The notes under the pieces: model-generated
Seen by the model: only the letters and a program-made list of their open reading frames with translations
Told to the model about the DNA's origin: nothing
Databases searched by the model: none
Assembly: GCA_035772405.1 (NCBI GenBank)
Contig: JAYKKM010000159.1
Location: 1,308,501-1,372,500 of the forward strand
Source of the DNA: Chrysogorgia sp. JL179-B06
Taxonomy: Eukaryota; Cnidaria; Anthozoa; Scleralcyonacea; Chrysogorgiidae
Length of the DNA stretch: 64,000 bases
Direction of reading: 5' to 3'
Made by a program: the position numbers and the translations under genes
Part shown: positions 17,609 through 27,461 of the stretch, piece by piece
Numbering within the stretch: the stretch's first letter is position 1
Layout: each line of letters opens with the position of its first letter

Positions 17609-18686
17609 TGTAACATGGCTAAGAGTGGCTTCGACGACCTCGAGACGGAGGGCTTTGATGAATACAAAGATATGAGTAATGATGAACTAGATCGCAGTCT
17701 CGAAAGAGCCACTCAAGATCTTGAGCTAGCTCGGGGCGATCTAGGCGTCACAGCCGATGAGGAAACTAGACTAACTAGAGTGGAGAGTGGACTGAAGCGC
17801 GAACACGACATAAGACTTCGTCAACACATGGGGGAGACTACTAGCGATCTCGTAACGCGGAGTGGTGGAGGAGTGTATCAACATGTGGAGAGGGTTTTTA
17901 GTGATCTCGCAACGCAGACTATTGACAACGTGAGAGATCGTGAAGACGTCGCGAGGAGTGTGCCATTGTTAGACACCACACACGCAGAGTACGTCAACAT
18001 ACCTGGACTAACACCAGTCGAGAACCGTGAGTTGAGCGCGCTACTCAATCCAAGCGAGGAATGTGTCGCGTGAGTCTAGAATAGGCGACACTGGCGCATT
18101 GCAAATACGAGCGGACCGTTATCAAAACTTGATAAATGAAGTGAACAAAAGAATAGCGGAGCTCGCAGTAAAAGACCTCACGGCTGTAGAGAACGAAGAG
18201 TTCGTCGATCTAGCTGAAAGAGTGATTGGACTTAAAAAAGCTAGAGACATGCTTATTGAGCAGCGGGAAATAGAAGAGGTTAGAGAGCGACAAGAGATCG
18301 ACATTGACAGGTTTCAGAAGTTCGAGAAATGGGCTAGAGAAAATATGGTTGGGATGAGTGCTTTAGCGATTTCAGTAGCTGTGATTATGACAACCATTAT
18401 TATCGCTGGGAGGACTAACGTTATGAAAGGCGCTATGACTACGAGGTCATTCGCACAGGCTGTTAAAAATGCGATAACGAAGATGGGTCCATGGGCTGTT
18501 GGGTTGGCTAACTTAGTTTACGACGCGCTGGTGACAGGTGCAAAGGGTCTCGCTTGGCTAGCTCAAAATCTGTGGGTGTTTGCGGTGACATTCGCGTGGC
18601 TTGCGTATAATTATTTAAACTAGAAAGAAAATATGATTCGTAGGAGTCAGAGAGCGATATTCAAAATGTGAGCTAATGTAATATGG
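17584..18686. repeat. Direct repeat marking a tandem duplication
   Basis: AGCGATATTCAAAATGTGAG followed by CTAATGTAA(C/T)ATGGCT occurs at 17584-17618 and 18652-18686. The first copy includes the integrase stop region; the second is non-coding. This fixes one boundary of the duplicated unit. Confidence 0.85.
17615..18623 (+). pseudogene. Frameshifted duplicate of the 18683 membrane protein gene
   Basis: Two overlapping frames (17615-18073 and 18063-18623) together correspond to a shortened copy of the next gene. The first has DEYKDMSNDELDRSL and IPGLTPVENRELS. The second resumes with SRIGDTGALQ and ends in the same double membrane region (MSALAISVAVIMTTIIIAGR, KMGPWAVGLANLVYDAL). The frame is lost near 18060, inside the PSEE/PSDS segment. 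Leader sequence and part of the integrase end are also shared, so the cause was a tandem duplication followed by decay. Two overlapping functional genes remain a less likely alternative. Confidence 0.75.
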
Positions 18687-20125
18687 CTGAAGGTGGGGAA
18701 GTTTTTGACGAGATCGAGATGGAAACCCTCAATAAGTACGAAGACATGAGTAATGAGCAATTAGAAAAGACGCTCGTCGATGTTGAAGACGTTATTGAAG
18801 GCATGTACGGTAAGCACACTGAAGACGACATGCCGGAAGACGTTCGTGTTAATTACAACGACTATCAAGACTATGCGAAAAAGATACTGAGTGAGCTAGA
18901 CGCGAGGCGAGGTGGGCAAAAAGAGACGCCATTTATTGATACTGATGATGGTAAGACGGTGACGATAAGGGGGACCAACACAGAAGTCCCTGCAGTGGAG
19001 TTTGTCGAGCAGGAGTCATATGGTGACGTCAATGACGCAAGCTACAGTATGGCTCTTGAAGTGAGGTCAGACGATCTTTATAAAAGATTGGACAAGCTAA
19101 ACGCAGTCAACAAAGAGATAGCAAAAAATCAAGTAAAAAGAGTCAAGGCTATAGGTAAGAAAATACGTAAGTTGTATAGAAAAAAACTCGGTCTCGACGA
19201 CGCGTCAAGGGAAATAGTCAACAGATCGTATGTGACGGACTCAGAGGCTATTCTTTTCAAACCGATAAGCAAAGACGGTAAATATGGAAAACCCAAACTA
19301 ATTCTAAAACCTGGGAAAAAAGGTTTGATCTACAGTAAAGACGCGAGTAGTAAAAACGCGATCGAGCAGTTCAAAAAGTTAGTTAGTCAAATCCCTGAGA
19401 ATGCAGAAACAACAGTTGTCACAACAGAAGTGGCCTCAGACGACCTCCCAGTGATTGAGACAAGAGTGGATCACGACGACATACCTGGGTTATCACCAGA
19501 CGAGAACCGTGATCTGAGTGGTGTGGTTAATCCAAGCGATAGTGTGGTGCCTGAGTCAAGAACAGGTGACGATGGTGCGTTGCAAGCGCAGGTAGACCAC
19601 TTTCAAGAGACGATAGATGAGACGAGTGGGAGATTGGCAAAGCTTGATAAAAAAACTAACCAAACTGGTCTCACGCCCGACGAAGAGCGAGAGCACGTTG
19701 GTTTGGTTGAAAGAGAGTCAGGACTCAAGCAAGCCAGAGACAGAACTATTGAGCAGCGACAAATAGAAGAGGTTAGAGAGCAGCAGGAAATCGACATTGA
19801 CAAGTTTCAGAGATTTAAGGAATGGGCTAAAGAAAATGTAGTCGGGTTGAGCGCTGTAGCGATTTCAGTAGCTGGGATTATAACAACTATTATTATAGCT
19901 GGGAGGTCTGCTGTTATGAAAGGCGCTATGGCTACGAGGTCATTCGCACAGGCTGTTAAGAACGCGATAATGAAGATGGGTCCATGGGCTGTTGGGTTGG
20001 CTAATTTAGTTTACAATGCGTTGACGTTGGGTGCAAAGGGTCTCGCTTGGTTGGCTCAGAATCTGTGGGTACTCGCGGTGGTACTTGCGTGGTTTGCTTA
20101 TGATTATTACAAGCTAAAACGGTAG
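18683..20125 (+). CDS. Large membrane-associated structural protein
   Basis: 480 residues. An acidic N-terminal region includes MSNEQLEKTL (about 24-33), a Lys-rich stretch lies at about 140-170 (KKIRKLYRKK), helical segments rich in Glu/Arg at about 300-385 (EEVREQQEIDIDKFQRFKEW) precede hydrophobic segments: AISVAGIITTIIIAGR (about 397-412) and AVGLANLVYNAL plus LWVLAVVLAWFAYDYY near the end. From memory, cnidarian Polintons encode proteins with this exact C-terminal pattern. A virion membrane or capsid-internal protein is likely. It is intact and has a decayed shorter duplicate just upstream. Confidence 0.75.
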   Translation: MAEGGEVFDEIEMETLNKYEDMSNEQLEKTLVDVEDVIEGMYGKHTEDDMPEDVRVNYNDYQDYAKKILSELDARRGGQKETPFIDTDDGKTVTIRGTNTEVPAVEFVEQESYGDVNDASYSMALEVRSDDLYKRLDKLNAVNKEIAKNQVKRVKAIGKKIRKLYRKKLGLDDASREIVNRSYVTDSEAILFKPISKDGKYGKPKLILKPGKKGLIYSKDASSKNAIEQFKKLVSQIPENAETTVVTTEVASDDLPVIETRVDHDDIPGLSPDENRDLSGVVNPSDSVVPESRTGDDGALQAQVDHFQETIDETSGRLAKLDKKTNQTGLTPDEEREHVGLVERESGLKQARDRTIEQRQIEEVREQQEIDIDKFQRFKEWAKENVVGLSAVAISVAGIITTIIIAGRSAVMKGAMATRSFAQAVKNAIMKMGPWAVGLANLVYNALTLGAKGLAWLAQNLWVLAVVLAWFAYDYYKLKR

Positions 20126-20148
20126 CGATAAAACATATGTAAAGGTAT

Positions 20149-21387
20149 ATGAACGTCACGTCGGCAGAGTTGAACCCTGGTTTTAGACGAGCAACCATGG
20201 GCGTCATAAAAGGGGTGAGAACACAGCATGTGATCACGTTGAACCCTAATAAAGTCAGTCCTGGCGAGGAACTCTACATTGACATACCGAAGCTCAAGGT
20301 TAGTAGCTGTTTGGTGCCTGGATCGTTGGGTCTAGTGTTCGACTTTAAGAACGCGAACGCTAAAAGCTGGTTCTTGAACAATGTGAGCAAGTTGTTGGTT
20401 GAGAAACTTGTTGTGAGACTAGCTGGGTAAACCGTGTATGACAACAATGGGGAAAATTACACTGGTGTCTATCGCGACCTTTGGGAGAGCGTCACTGCGC
20501 GAGACCAAATGATTGACTATGGTGTTGGTGGTGAGAACTTGAGAAAGTTAATTTCTAAGGATGACAGTGGTGCGACGAGTGGGAACGTTGCTAAAGTTAG
20601 TGACGCGTTAATGTTTGGTGTGATTGGGACGAAACAGCGGATTAAGCTCGGTAGGATCATGAACGACCATGGGTTGTACGCTCCTTTTAGCATGAACAAC
20701 AACTTGCAGTATGTGATCACACTTCCGAAGGCTGCAGACATCATGGTGGCGCAATCCGGTAGCGCTGTGGGTGGGTACACTCTGGAGAACCTCGAGCTTG
20801 AGTACGAAACGATTGATAACCAGGAGCTCGCTGACGAAATAGCGTCGGGCTACGCAAGTGGTCGTAGTTTGTCATATGAGCACATCACGTTGATGAAAAC
20901 CACCGAATGGGATAAAGGTACAACCATCGTGAATGAAAACATTAATCTTCCAAGAAAAAGCATGAAGGCAATTGTGTTGCTATTCACGAATAAGGCGCGA
21001 ACAGACAGTGAGGAGTTTCTTTATCCAAATATTGAGAGTGTTAGAGTCACAATCGAAGGCGTGCCAAATAGTGTGTACTCACAAGGCATCCCAAAGTCGA
21101 AGTTCTATGCAGAAGCGAAACGATTGTTTGGGTTGGGTGAAGAACACGCTCAGTTTATGACCATACAGAAATTCTACAAAGATGGCTTTGCGTTGGTCAT
21201 TGACTTGAGGAGCGTTCAAGATAATTACAACGTCGCCACTGGCAAGAAAATTGTGAACACACAATCTGGCGTGCTTCTTGAGATCACTAAAAAAGCGACG
21301 ACTGCGAATGTTATGTGCAGGGTGTTTGTGATGAGTGATGGGTTGGTCAACTTCATGAACAATGGGCTGCAATCAATCCAGTATTAA
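20149..21387 (+). pseudogene. MCP: Major capsid protein, interrupted by one stop
   Basis: About 412 codons in one frame, with an in-frame TAA at 20428-20430 after 93 residues. The two open parts (20149-20427 and 20431-21387) stay in frame, so the lesion is a single nonsense codon and not an indel. PGEELYIDIPKLKVSSCLVP and PNIESVRVTIEGVPNSVYSQ and FALVIDLRSVQDN mark the beta-rich double jelly-roll type capsid family common in cnidarian Polintons (recognised from memory). Placed just before the packaging ATPase, as usual. Real stop, sequencing error or suppressed codon cannot be told apart here. Confidence 0.85.
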
Positions 21388-21402
21388 ATCAAACGTGAGT
21401 TA

Positions 21403-22002
21403 ATGGAGACTCCGTTTAATATGCTAATTGTTGGTATGACAGCTTGTGGTAAGACGCATTATTTGCTGGAAACATTGGAATCTGAGTACTTTAATAAATT
21501 TGACTACATTGTGTTGATTTGCCCTACTTTCGAGTGGAACAAAGCGTACCAAGATTGGAAATATGTGCGCGACCCCGACGTGTTAGCGATAGACTGCGCG
21601 CAAGACAGTGTCGACGCTGTTCTCAAGTGTGTAACAAATGTTTTTAAAGGCACTAACACTCTGATTGTGTTGGACGACTGTGCGAGCTCTCAAGATGTCA
21701 AGAATAGGACTAGTCAATTGGTCAACTTGGCTTTTAGTGCGCGACATTTTATGTTGAGCGTTATTGTCATCACACAACAACTGACGTCGATCGCAAAACC
21801 GTACAGAGAAAATATCAGTAAGCTCGTTTGCTTCTACTGCCCAAGTAGGAGTGATATGAAGGTCGTTATCGACGATTACCTTGGAAACATTAGCAGAGAA
21901 AAATCGTCGGCGATTGTGACCACATTAAAAAATAATAAGTACGCTAGACTCGAAATCTCACTGCGCTATCCGTACAGTCACGAAGTTGTTATTCCGCAAT
22001 AA
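21403..22002 (+). CDS. DNA-packaging ATPase (FtsK/HerA type)
   Basis: 199 residues, intact. Walker A GMTACGKTH (about 11-19), Walker B TLIVLDDCAS (about 84-93) and a sensor-like IVITQQL (about 120-126) match the A32-like packaging ATPases of Polintons, adenovirus-like and giant viruses, which pump DNA into capsids. It begins 15 bp after the capsid stop, with ACGTGAGTTA just before the ATG. Confidence 0.92.
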   Translation: METPFNMLIVGMTACGKTHYLLETLESEYFNKFDYIVLICPTFEWNKAYQDWKYVRDPDVLAIDCAQDSVDAVLKCVTNVFKGTNTLIVLDDCASSQDVKNRTSQLVNLAFSARHFMLSVIVITQQLTSIAKPYRENISKLVCFYCPSRSDMKVVIDDYLGNISREKSSAIVTTLKNNKYARLEISLRYPYSHEVVIPQ

Positions 22003-22005
22003 AAT

Positions 22006-22515
22006 ATGGGTATAAGTAATAGCGTGATGGTAAAACGCAAAAGTGAAGAAAATCCTACGATTGAGGAACTAGTTGAGGAGACCGATGACACCTCGACTGT
22101 GGAAGACAACACTGACGTTAGGAGAGCCGAACTTATTAGACTGTCTGGCGATGGTGTGGTAAGCCAATCTGAAGCGTACATTAAAAAAGCGTCCGCAAAG
22201 GTTATCGATAAGATATGGCGCCAATATGAGTTAAAGAGAATGGAAATTGCAAACGCTTTTCTCACCGACTTGCTAATCAGCAAATTCGCTAGCTTACTAG
22301 ATGGGTTGAACGCTATCGAGAACCCTGACGAACTAAATGATGAACTACAAAAAGATCCGTTACTAAAGAAAGACGTCGAAAGCGTTGTCGCGATTGTGAC
22401 GCCATACGTGCCTTTCTTGGGCTTGTTGTCGGGAGGAATCACAACGTCAAAATATGTGTACGACCACCATTTCAGAAGTGCGACAAACACTGAAAATAGT
22501 GAGCGGGTGGACTAA
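22006..22515 (+). CDS. Conserved hypothetical Polinton protein (169 aa)
   Basis: An acidic N-terminus (ENPTIEELVEETDDTSTVED) is followed by helices (SEAYIKKASAKVIDKIWRQY, ANAFLTDLLISKFASLLDGL) and a hydrophobic C-terminal region (VVAIVTPYVPFLGLLSGGIT, about 126-146). Similar proteins, from memory, sit next to the ATPase in cnidarian Polintons. Its 3' third lies inside the right TIR, so the left TIR holds a broken antisense copy. The frame starts 3 bp after the ATPase stop. Function unknown. Confidence 0.72.
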   Translation: MGISNSVMVKRKSEENPTIEELVEETDDTSTVEDNTDVRRAELIRLSGDGVVSQSEAYIKKASAKVIDKIWRQYELKRMEIANAFLTDLLISKFASLLDGLNAIENPDELNDELQKDPLLKKDVESVVAIVTPYVPFLGLLSGGITTSKYVYDHHFRSATNTENSERVD

Positions 22516-23381
22516 TTTGCATGCTAGCAGGTGGTTTCATAACAACCGCGCGAGCCCATTCACACAACAGTTTTTTATTCACGATATTTATAGTGTACGA
22601 TTTAACGAGTACGCTCAAAGTTAGACAGTCTTAGCATGGTGGTCCTCACTCCTTCTTCAAACACTGCGATTCTTCTCTCATAGTCAGCACGACAGCAGGT
22701 GGTTGTACGTGGTGTGTTGCTAACAACAACATTCCATTGCGAATAGCAACCACAACTTTTTGAAAAAAATATTTTAAAACGAAAATATTTTTTCAAAGTG
22801 AAAATATTTTTTCAAAGTGAAAACATTTTTTTAAAAAATCGTAGTTGCTATTCGCAATGGAATGTTGTTGTTAGCAACATCGACAGGTGACCTCGATTCG
22901 TATAGCAGGTATCGCATATGAAATCTATTTAACACTAGACTCTAGTGGCTCTCTCGCTGAAATTTATTAAACATCATCACTAGAATCACAATCTAGTGGC
23001 TTTTTTTCGCGCACGAATTGAAACAATGGTAGAGCGCGTCAGTCATAGTTTGTCAAACACAAATGCGAAAATGACGACACAAAACTTTCTCTAAATTTGA
23101 TGAAATGTGTCGTATTTCGTTAAAATAGTGATTTGGTGTTGTCTCGCGTGTGTTTGGCATCAATTTAGTAGAAAACGTGGGAGGGGTATTTAGATTGACT
23201 AACGATTGCTGTAGTAGTATAGCAAGTGGGGCTGTGGGCTTATTCGACCTCAACCGTGAGTATAAATACCAAAACATCACCAAATTTGTCGAGTCGTGAC
23301 TTGGCTAAATTTGGTGATGTTTTGGTATTTATATTCACGGTTGAGGTCGATTGGGCTCGCAGCCCCACTTGCTATACTACT
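22250..23381. repeat. Right terminal inverted repeat of the Polinton
   Basis: The inverted counterpart of 4758-5885. It includes the 3' third of the 22006 gene (intact here), an internal hairpin at 22712-22881, and the 169-bp terminal palindrome. The outer 1 kb is almost identical to the left copy; the inner 100-130 bp has diverged. Confidence 0.93.
23213..23381. repeat. 169-bp terminal palindrome, right tip
   Basis: The same foldback as at the left tip: AGTAGTATAGCAAGTGGGGC at 23213 and its inverse ending at 23381, with internal TATAAATACC in both orientations. Confidence 0.88.
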
Positions 23382-23387
23382 ACCCTA
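23382..23387. repeat. Polinton target-site duplication, right (ACCCTA)
   Basis: Identical to 4752-4757 and directly adjacent to the terminal GCTATACTACT. Confidence 0.9.
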
Positions 23388-23521
23388 ACCCCCATGATAC
23401 AGGAAAGCTAAGTAAAAATCCTATTATTAACTTAATACTAATAAAAGGATCGTCCAGAAGACGATTGCTTGCCGCTGACTGGGATAAATGGCGTGCTCAT
23501 CCTCTCTCTCCGCCCGTGATG
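23382..23521. mobile_element. Right half of foldback element copy B
   Basis: Contains GATCGTCCAGAAGACGATTG and ends CCGCCCGTGATG, the inverse of the start of the left half at 4580. It completes the element that the Polinton entered. Confidence 0.7.
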
Positions 23522-23563
23522 TGACGTTTTCGGCGAGTATTTCATCTAGCCACTAGTCTCCCT

Positions 23564-24067
23564 CGCAGCCGCTCTTAGTGTCAAAAGTTATAGTGACGAC
23601 ATACCGTATTTCCTCTAATAAACGCCTAGCCTCAAATAAACGCCTCCCTCTAATAAATGCCTCCCTCTAACAAACGCCTCCCTCTAATAAACGCCGCACA
23701 CATAAGAGCGGCGTTAATTATTTTTGCAACAATGGACCAAACAAGGAATCTTTTTCTTTTCTTCTCTTGATCTCTTCGTGAAGAGTTATTGCTGTCGATT
23801 TCTTTGTCGTGCGAGAAATGAATAAGTTCTACTTCTCGTTTTTGTTTGCCAGTAACTTTCAATAATGTAAGTAAGTACATTGTAGTGTATTAAGAGTAAA
23901 AACGAAAAGAAAACTCGACCAATATCCTTCTATCCGAACCTCGCACTTAATCAATAACATATTGTTTAATAAACGCCTCCCTCTAATAAACGCCGCATCA
24001 AATTGTTTCAAAATTTAATAAACGCCGGGGGGCGTTGGAAATACGGTATACACTAAGAGCGGTTGCG
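23564..24067. mobile_element. MITE rich in TAATAAACGCC repeats, nested in another palindrome
   Basis: The inner element (23602-24048) has inverted ends TACCGTATTTCC/GGAAATACGGTA and runs of CCTCTAATAAACGCC near both ends. It sits between the inverted flanks CGCAGCCGCTCTTAGTG (23564) and CACTAAGAGCGGTTGCG (24051), so it probably landed inside an older foldback. No coding sequence; the open frame at 23650-23880 is part of the repeat. Confidence 0.7.
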
Positions 24068-25540
24068 AGAGAGTCTATCTAGCTCGAGCATTCAAAGATT
24101 CAAATTCTCTCACACACCCTCCCTTCCGCCCTTATCATTTATGTTTATGAACGTATTGAAGTTCACTCAACCATATAAATCATGTAAATCATGTAAATGT
24201 CTGTCTTAAAGAATGTTCTTGTCGTTGTCACATACCTAAATCTGCACGTAACACAGATCAAGGCCAAATCTTCTAGAATTCCAAGATCACAAACTCATCA
24301 ACTTTACACGAGGAACTGCTGCTGTATATTTCTCCACTAAGTACCCTTTTTATTTCATCAAGTCAAGGTAAATACTTGATAACTGTTCTGTATTTGAATC
24401 ACGAAATTATGTTTGTCAATATATATCTGTCATTGTATTCTTATCAACTATAGCTTGCTATATTGTCACACTTTATGGAGCAAACAGACCGCATTGCTGT
24501 TTCCTATCGGTTGTTCGAGATAGAAAAAATCACAGTTAAGATAATTGTTGAACTTAGTTGTTATCGAGGGTTTCGTGTTCGTATTATTGTCAAAGCGACA
24601 CGCAAATGCAGTTTCCGAATATAAGTGATTTGGGTTCAATATGTCACATTTTTCGATTAATCACTTTATTTAAATCGTTATCTATTTACTCACACTTGGT
24701 AATGGTTCTTGGCTAAGATCATTTGGATTATAAAAATCAAGTACAAATTGAAAACAAATTGAAAAAGAGTATCTTCTTCGCTTCACTCTCTGACGAAGGT
24801 CCTTGCTCGAAACGTTACACCTCCTACACACTATTTCAGCTCCAATTACCTTTTAGGGTTGTTTATATAACCAGGGCTTAGTTTTATCACGAAAACCTTT
24901 CCTCGATCCAAAAATGAATGATCATTCGAATTATTTGGTATCTATGGTAACCGGCTAACCGGGCGAGCCCGGCTCATGTAAACAGCCCCTTAGAGCACTC
25001 GACTTGTACTTCAATAAAGCGCTTTCGCTGACTCCAAATGTTCGTGTTTCATTCCTCAGCTATTTACCAGTGCACTATCGTCAGTTAACACACTGGCAAC
25101 GTTACCCTCTGTTCCATGTTATTCGAGATTTACTCATTAAAACATTACCTACAGTAAACCACTGTAGAGCATAAAATCCAATCGCTCACTGCATGTGTAC
25201 ATCAGACATATTCATGAGTTACAAGTGGCCCTAGTCTATGACAAAAGGTAACATAAACATAGTGTACGTATTGAGTGGCGATTTACTGAATAGTCATGAG
25301 GAAACAATTTGATTTCTGACTCATGTAGGGCAGCATATTGTTACAATTCTAAAAGCCCGACTGCCGATCATCAGAGATATAGTGAATTAAGGTAACAGAG
25401 TTTTTCCGTGCCAAAGGGCCTCTAAAAGTTAGACCACCTACATACTGCTATGATTCCTGCAGTATACCATTTAACTTGCATTTCTACACTGCAATCTACA
25501 CAATACAACACGTTTTCATCACATATGTATTGTTACTGTC
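24068..25540. other. Gene-free AT-rich stretch
   Basis: No open frame, splice-bounded exon or tandem repeat was recognised, apart from one hammerhead-like motif at 24785-24822. Probably decayed transposon sequence. Confidence 0.4.
24785..24822 (+). ncRNA. Hammerhead-like core, isolated copy
   Basis: CTGACGA (24790) and GAAACGTT (24809) flank a short segment, as in the Penelope-type motifs near 27.3 kb. The stem I complement is weak here, so it is probably inactive. Confidence 0.35.
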
Positions 25541-25544
25541 GGCA

Positions 25545-25880
25545 TGCCATGCAGGCTTATCCAACATCATTTGCTGCATATATATGATTTCCTGCAGTAA
25601 ATATTGTATTATGTACATTGGTGAAACTGGCTGGTGCATGTCTCTCTGACAGATTTGCTGAACATCTTCGCTCCGTAAAGAACGATGATATTCACAAACC
25701 CGTAGCCCCTACATATTTAATAGTGCCAACCATTCGATTTCCAACATGAAAGTTTCTGCCATTTCACCATTTCCGATCGGAGTGATTGCCGTGAAAGACC
25801 GATAAGCGTCTCATTTTGAGAATTGGAACCATTCATCTCTATGGGCTTAACAAACGATTTTCGTTTAATTCATCCTCTAG
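25545..25880 (+). pseudogene. GIY-YIG domain relic of a Penelope-like element
   Basis: Pieces in shifting frames: MYIGETGW (25612 region), LSDRFAEHLRSVKNDDIHKP (25645-25704) and LILRIGTIHLYGLNKRFSFN (25805-25875). This order is the C-terminal GIY-YIG endonuclease of Penelope-like retroelements. Frameshifts and stops show it is dead. Confidence 0.6.
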
Positions 25881-26014
25881 CCAAAACAAACAAAACAATT
25901 GCTTCTCACTTAATCCATTGGCTTTTTATTTATTTCACTCCCACGTATATTAGCATTCCTTTGCATGGCCTGTTTCATGTTAAAAATAGCAAATGACTTT
26001 CCTACTTTTAGATG

Positions 26015-26444
26015 TTTTTCGTATATATATATATATATATAATTACTGGTGAAGGAAAATTTCGAGTGTTGGAATATATACATTGTAAGACCAAACCGGG
26101 ACCAGTTGCGAAAAATGCAACTTCAAGGCCTTCCGGCTGGGAATTGAACCCGCGACCCTGCGATGCTAGTACAGTGCTCTGACCAGTGAGATTACAGAAG
26201 CCGTTGCCGAGAGCCTAGTCACGAGTTCTGTATATATAGTGGTGGTAATGCCGGGATAAGATTACATTCCAACACTCGAAATTTTCCTTCACCACTAATC
26301 CATATGAACATGTAGTTTAATCGAGTGAAATGCCAAATATTACCTATAATATACCCAGAATCTTATCCCGGCATTACCACCACTATATATACAGAACTCG
26401 TGACTAGGCTCTCGGCAACGGCTTCTGTAGCTCACTGGTCAGAG

Positions 26445-26477
<33 letters not shown>

Positions 26478-26480
26478 AAA
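26015..26480. mobile_element. tRNA-derived SINE pair in foldback arrangement
   Basis: On the minus strand of 26105-26225, ACTGGTCAGAGCACTG resembles a pol III A box and GGTTCAATTCC a B box. The head sequence recurs inverted at 26345-26445, and (AT)n tracts flank both. It is a SINE and not a tRNA gene, since no full cloverleaf forms. Confidence 0.6.
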
Positions 26481-26895
26481 AACTCATGAATAATTCATGA
26501 GGAAAATACAAAGGAAATCAGTACCATATGTCCGTGGTTTTAAATGTGAAACTAACTAGTTAGTAAGTGTAGACATAAAGAGAAATTTCTGTTAAGGAAC
26601 GTTTTTACGAGTTAAACACGCAAAGTTTCTAATTACAGGCGTGAAACCAAGTATATAATTTGATAATGTTATAAGATAGGCCCAACTCCATAGTAACTGA
26701 AGATGTAATATGATGCTTGTGGTGCTGTAGGTGTTTTTATAAGACACATTTAGTCTAGCACTGATGAGTGCAGGTTCGCCTATACGAAACAGAACTGTAT
26801 GCAATAAACTAATGTCAAAAGTGTAACCGTGTCCAGTTATTCTATATATTTGCTCTACCGATGGTATCGAGCACTCTCGAAACACAAACACAAGA

Positions 26896-26899
<4 letters not shown>

Positions 26900-26955
<56 letters not shown>
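26900..26955. repeat. (CT)n/(AT)n microsatellite
   Basis: A short (CT)n tract runs into a long (AT)n tract. Similar (AT)n tracts lie at 26020-26042, 26450-26475, 27230-27255, 27431-27460 and 33268-33293. Confidence 0.9.
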
Positions 26956-26960
<5 letters not shown>

Positions 26961-27047
26961 ATATTTGGCATTTCACTCGATCAAACTACATGTTGATATA
27001 ATAGCAAAGTGAAAAGGTGGTAAACTGCCAAGAATTTAGTGACGAGA

Positions 27048-27082
27048 TACTGACGTTTCGAGCGGAGCCCTTCATCAGAGTA
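27048..27082 (-). ncRNA. Hammerhead ribozyme-like motif
   Basis: The minus strand has TACT-CTGATGA-A-GGGC-TCC-GCTC-GAAAC-GTC-AGTA. Stem I (TACT/AGTA), stem II (GGGC/GCTC) and the CUGAUGA and GAAA core are all present. Stem III is only AC/GU, so cleavage would need a dimer. Confidence 0.5.
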
Positions 27083-27278
27083 AGATGAAGGGCTCCGCTC
27101 GAAACGTCAGTATCTCGTCACTAAATTCTTGGCAGTTTACCACCTTTTCACTTTGCTATATATTCAAAACACTGTCTACGCAGCACTCTACTTTTTTACT
27201 ACTGTTGATATAATATGTTGATATACCTGTATATATATATATATATATATATATGTTGATATATGTTGATATATATAT

Positions 27279-27313
27279 TACTCTGATGAAGGGCTCCGCT
27301 CGAAACGTCAGTA
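27279..27313 (+). ncRNA. Hammerhead ribozyme-like motif
   Basis: The same core and stems as the copy at 27048, on the plus strand: CTGATGA at 27283-27289 and GAAACGTC at 27302-27309. Penelope-like elements are known to carry minimal hammerheads in their terminal repeats. Confidence 0.5.
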
Positions 27314-27430
27314 TCTCGTCACTAAATTCTTGGCAGTTTACCACCTTTTCACTTTGCTATATATTCAAAACACTGTCTACGCAGCACTCTACTTTTTTAC
27401 TACTGTTGATATAATATGTTGATATACCTG

Positions 27431-27461
<31 letters not shown>

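Larger units (their letters stand above)
4758..23381. mobile_element. Complete Polinton/Maverick element
   Basis: An 18,624-bp self-synthesizing virus-like transposon bounded by AGTAGTATAGC and its inverse, with identical 6-bp flanks (ACCCTA). It has long terminal inverted repeats and about twenty genes in blocks: minus-strand polymerase and small membrane proteins on the left, plus-strand unknown and thymidine kinase genes, minus-strand Bro, fibre and membrane genes in the middle, and plus-strand penton-like, integrase, membrane, capsid and ATPase genes on the right. Polymerase B, integrase and ATPase are open. The capsid gene has one stop. No adenain-like protease was found. Flanks are repetitive host DNA. 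Confidence 0.97.

Noticed and set aside
21978..22490. 170-codon minus-strand frame
   Set aside because: Antisense to the 22006 gene. Its Ser-rich translation is typical of a reverse-frame artefact.
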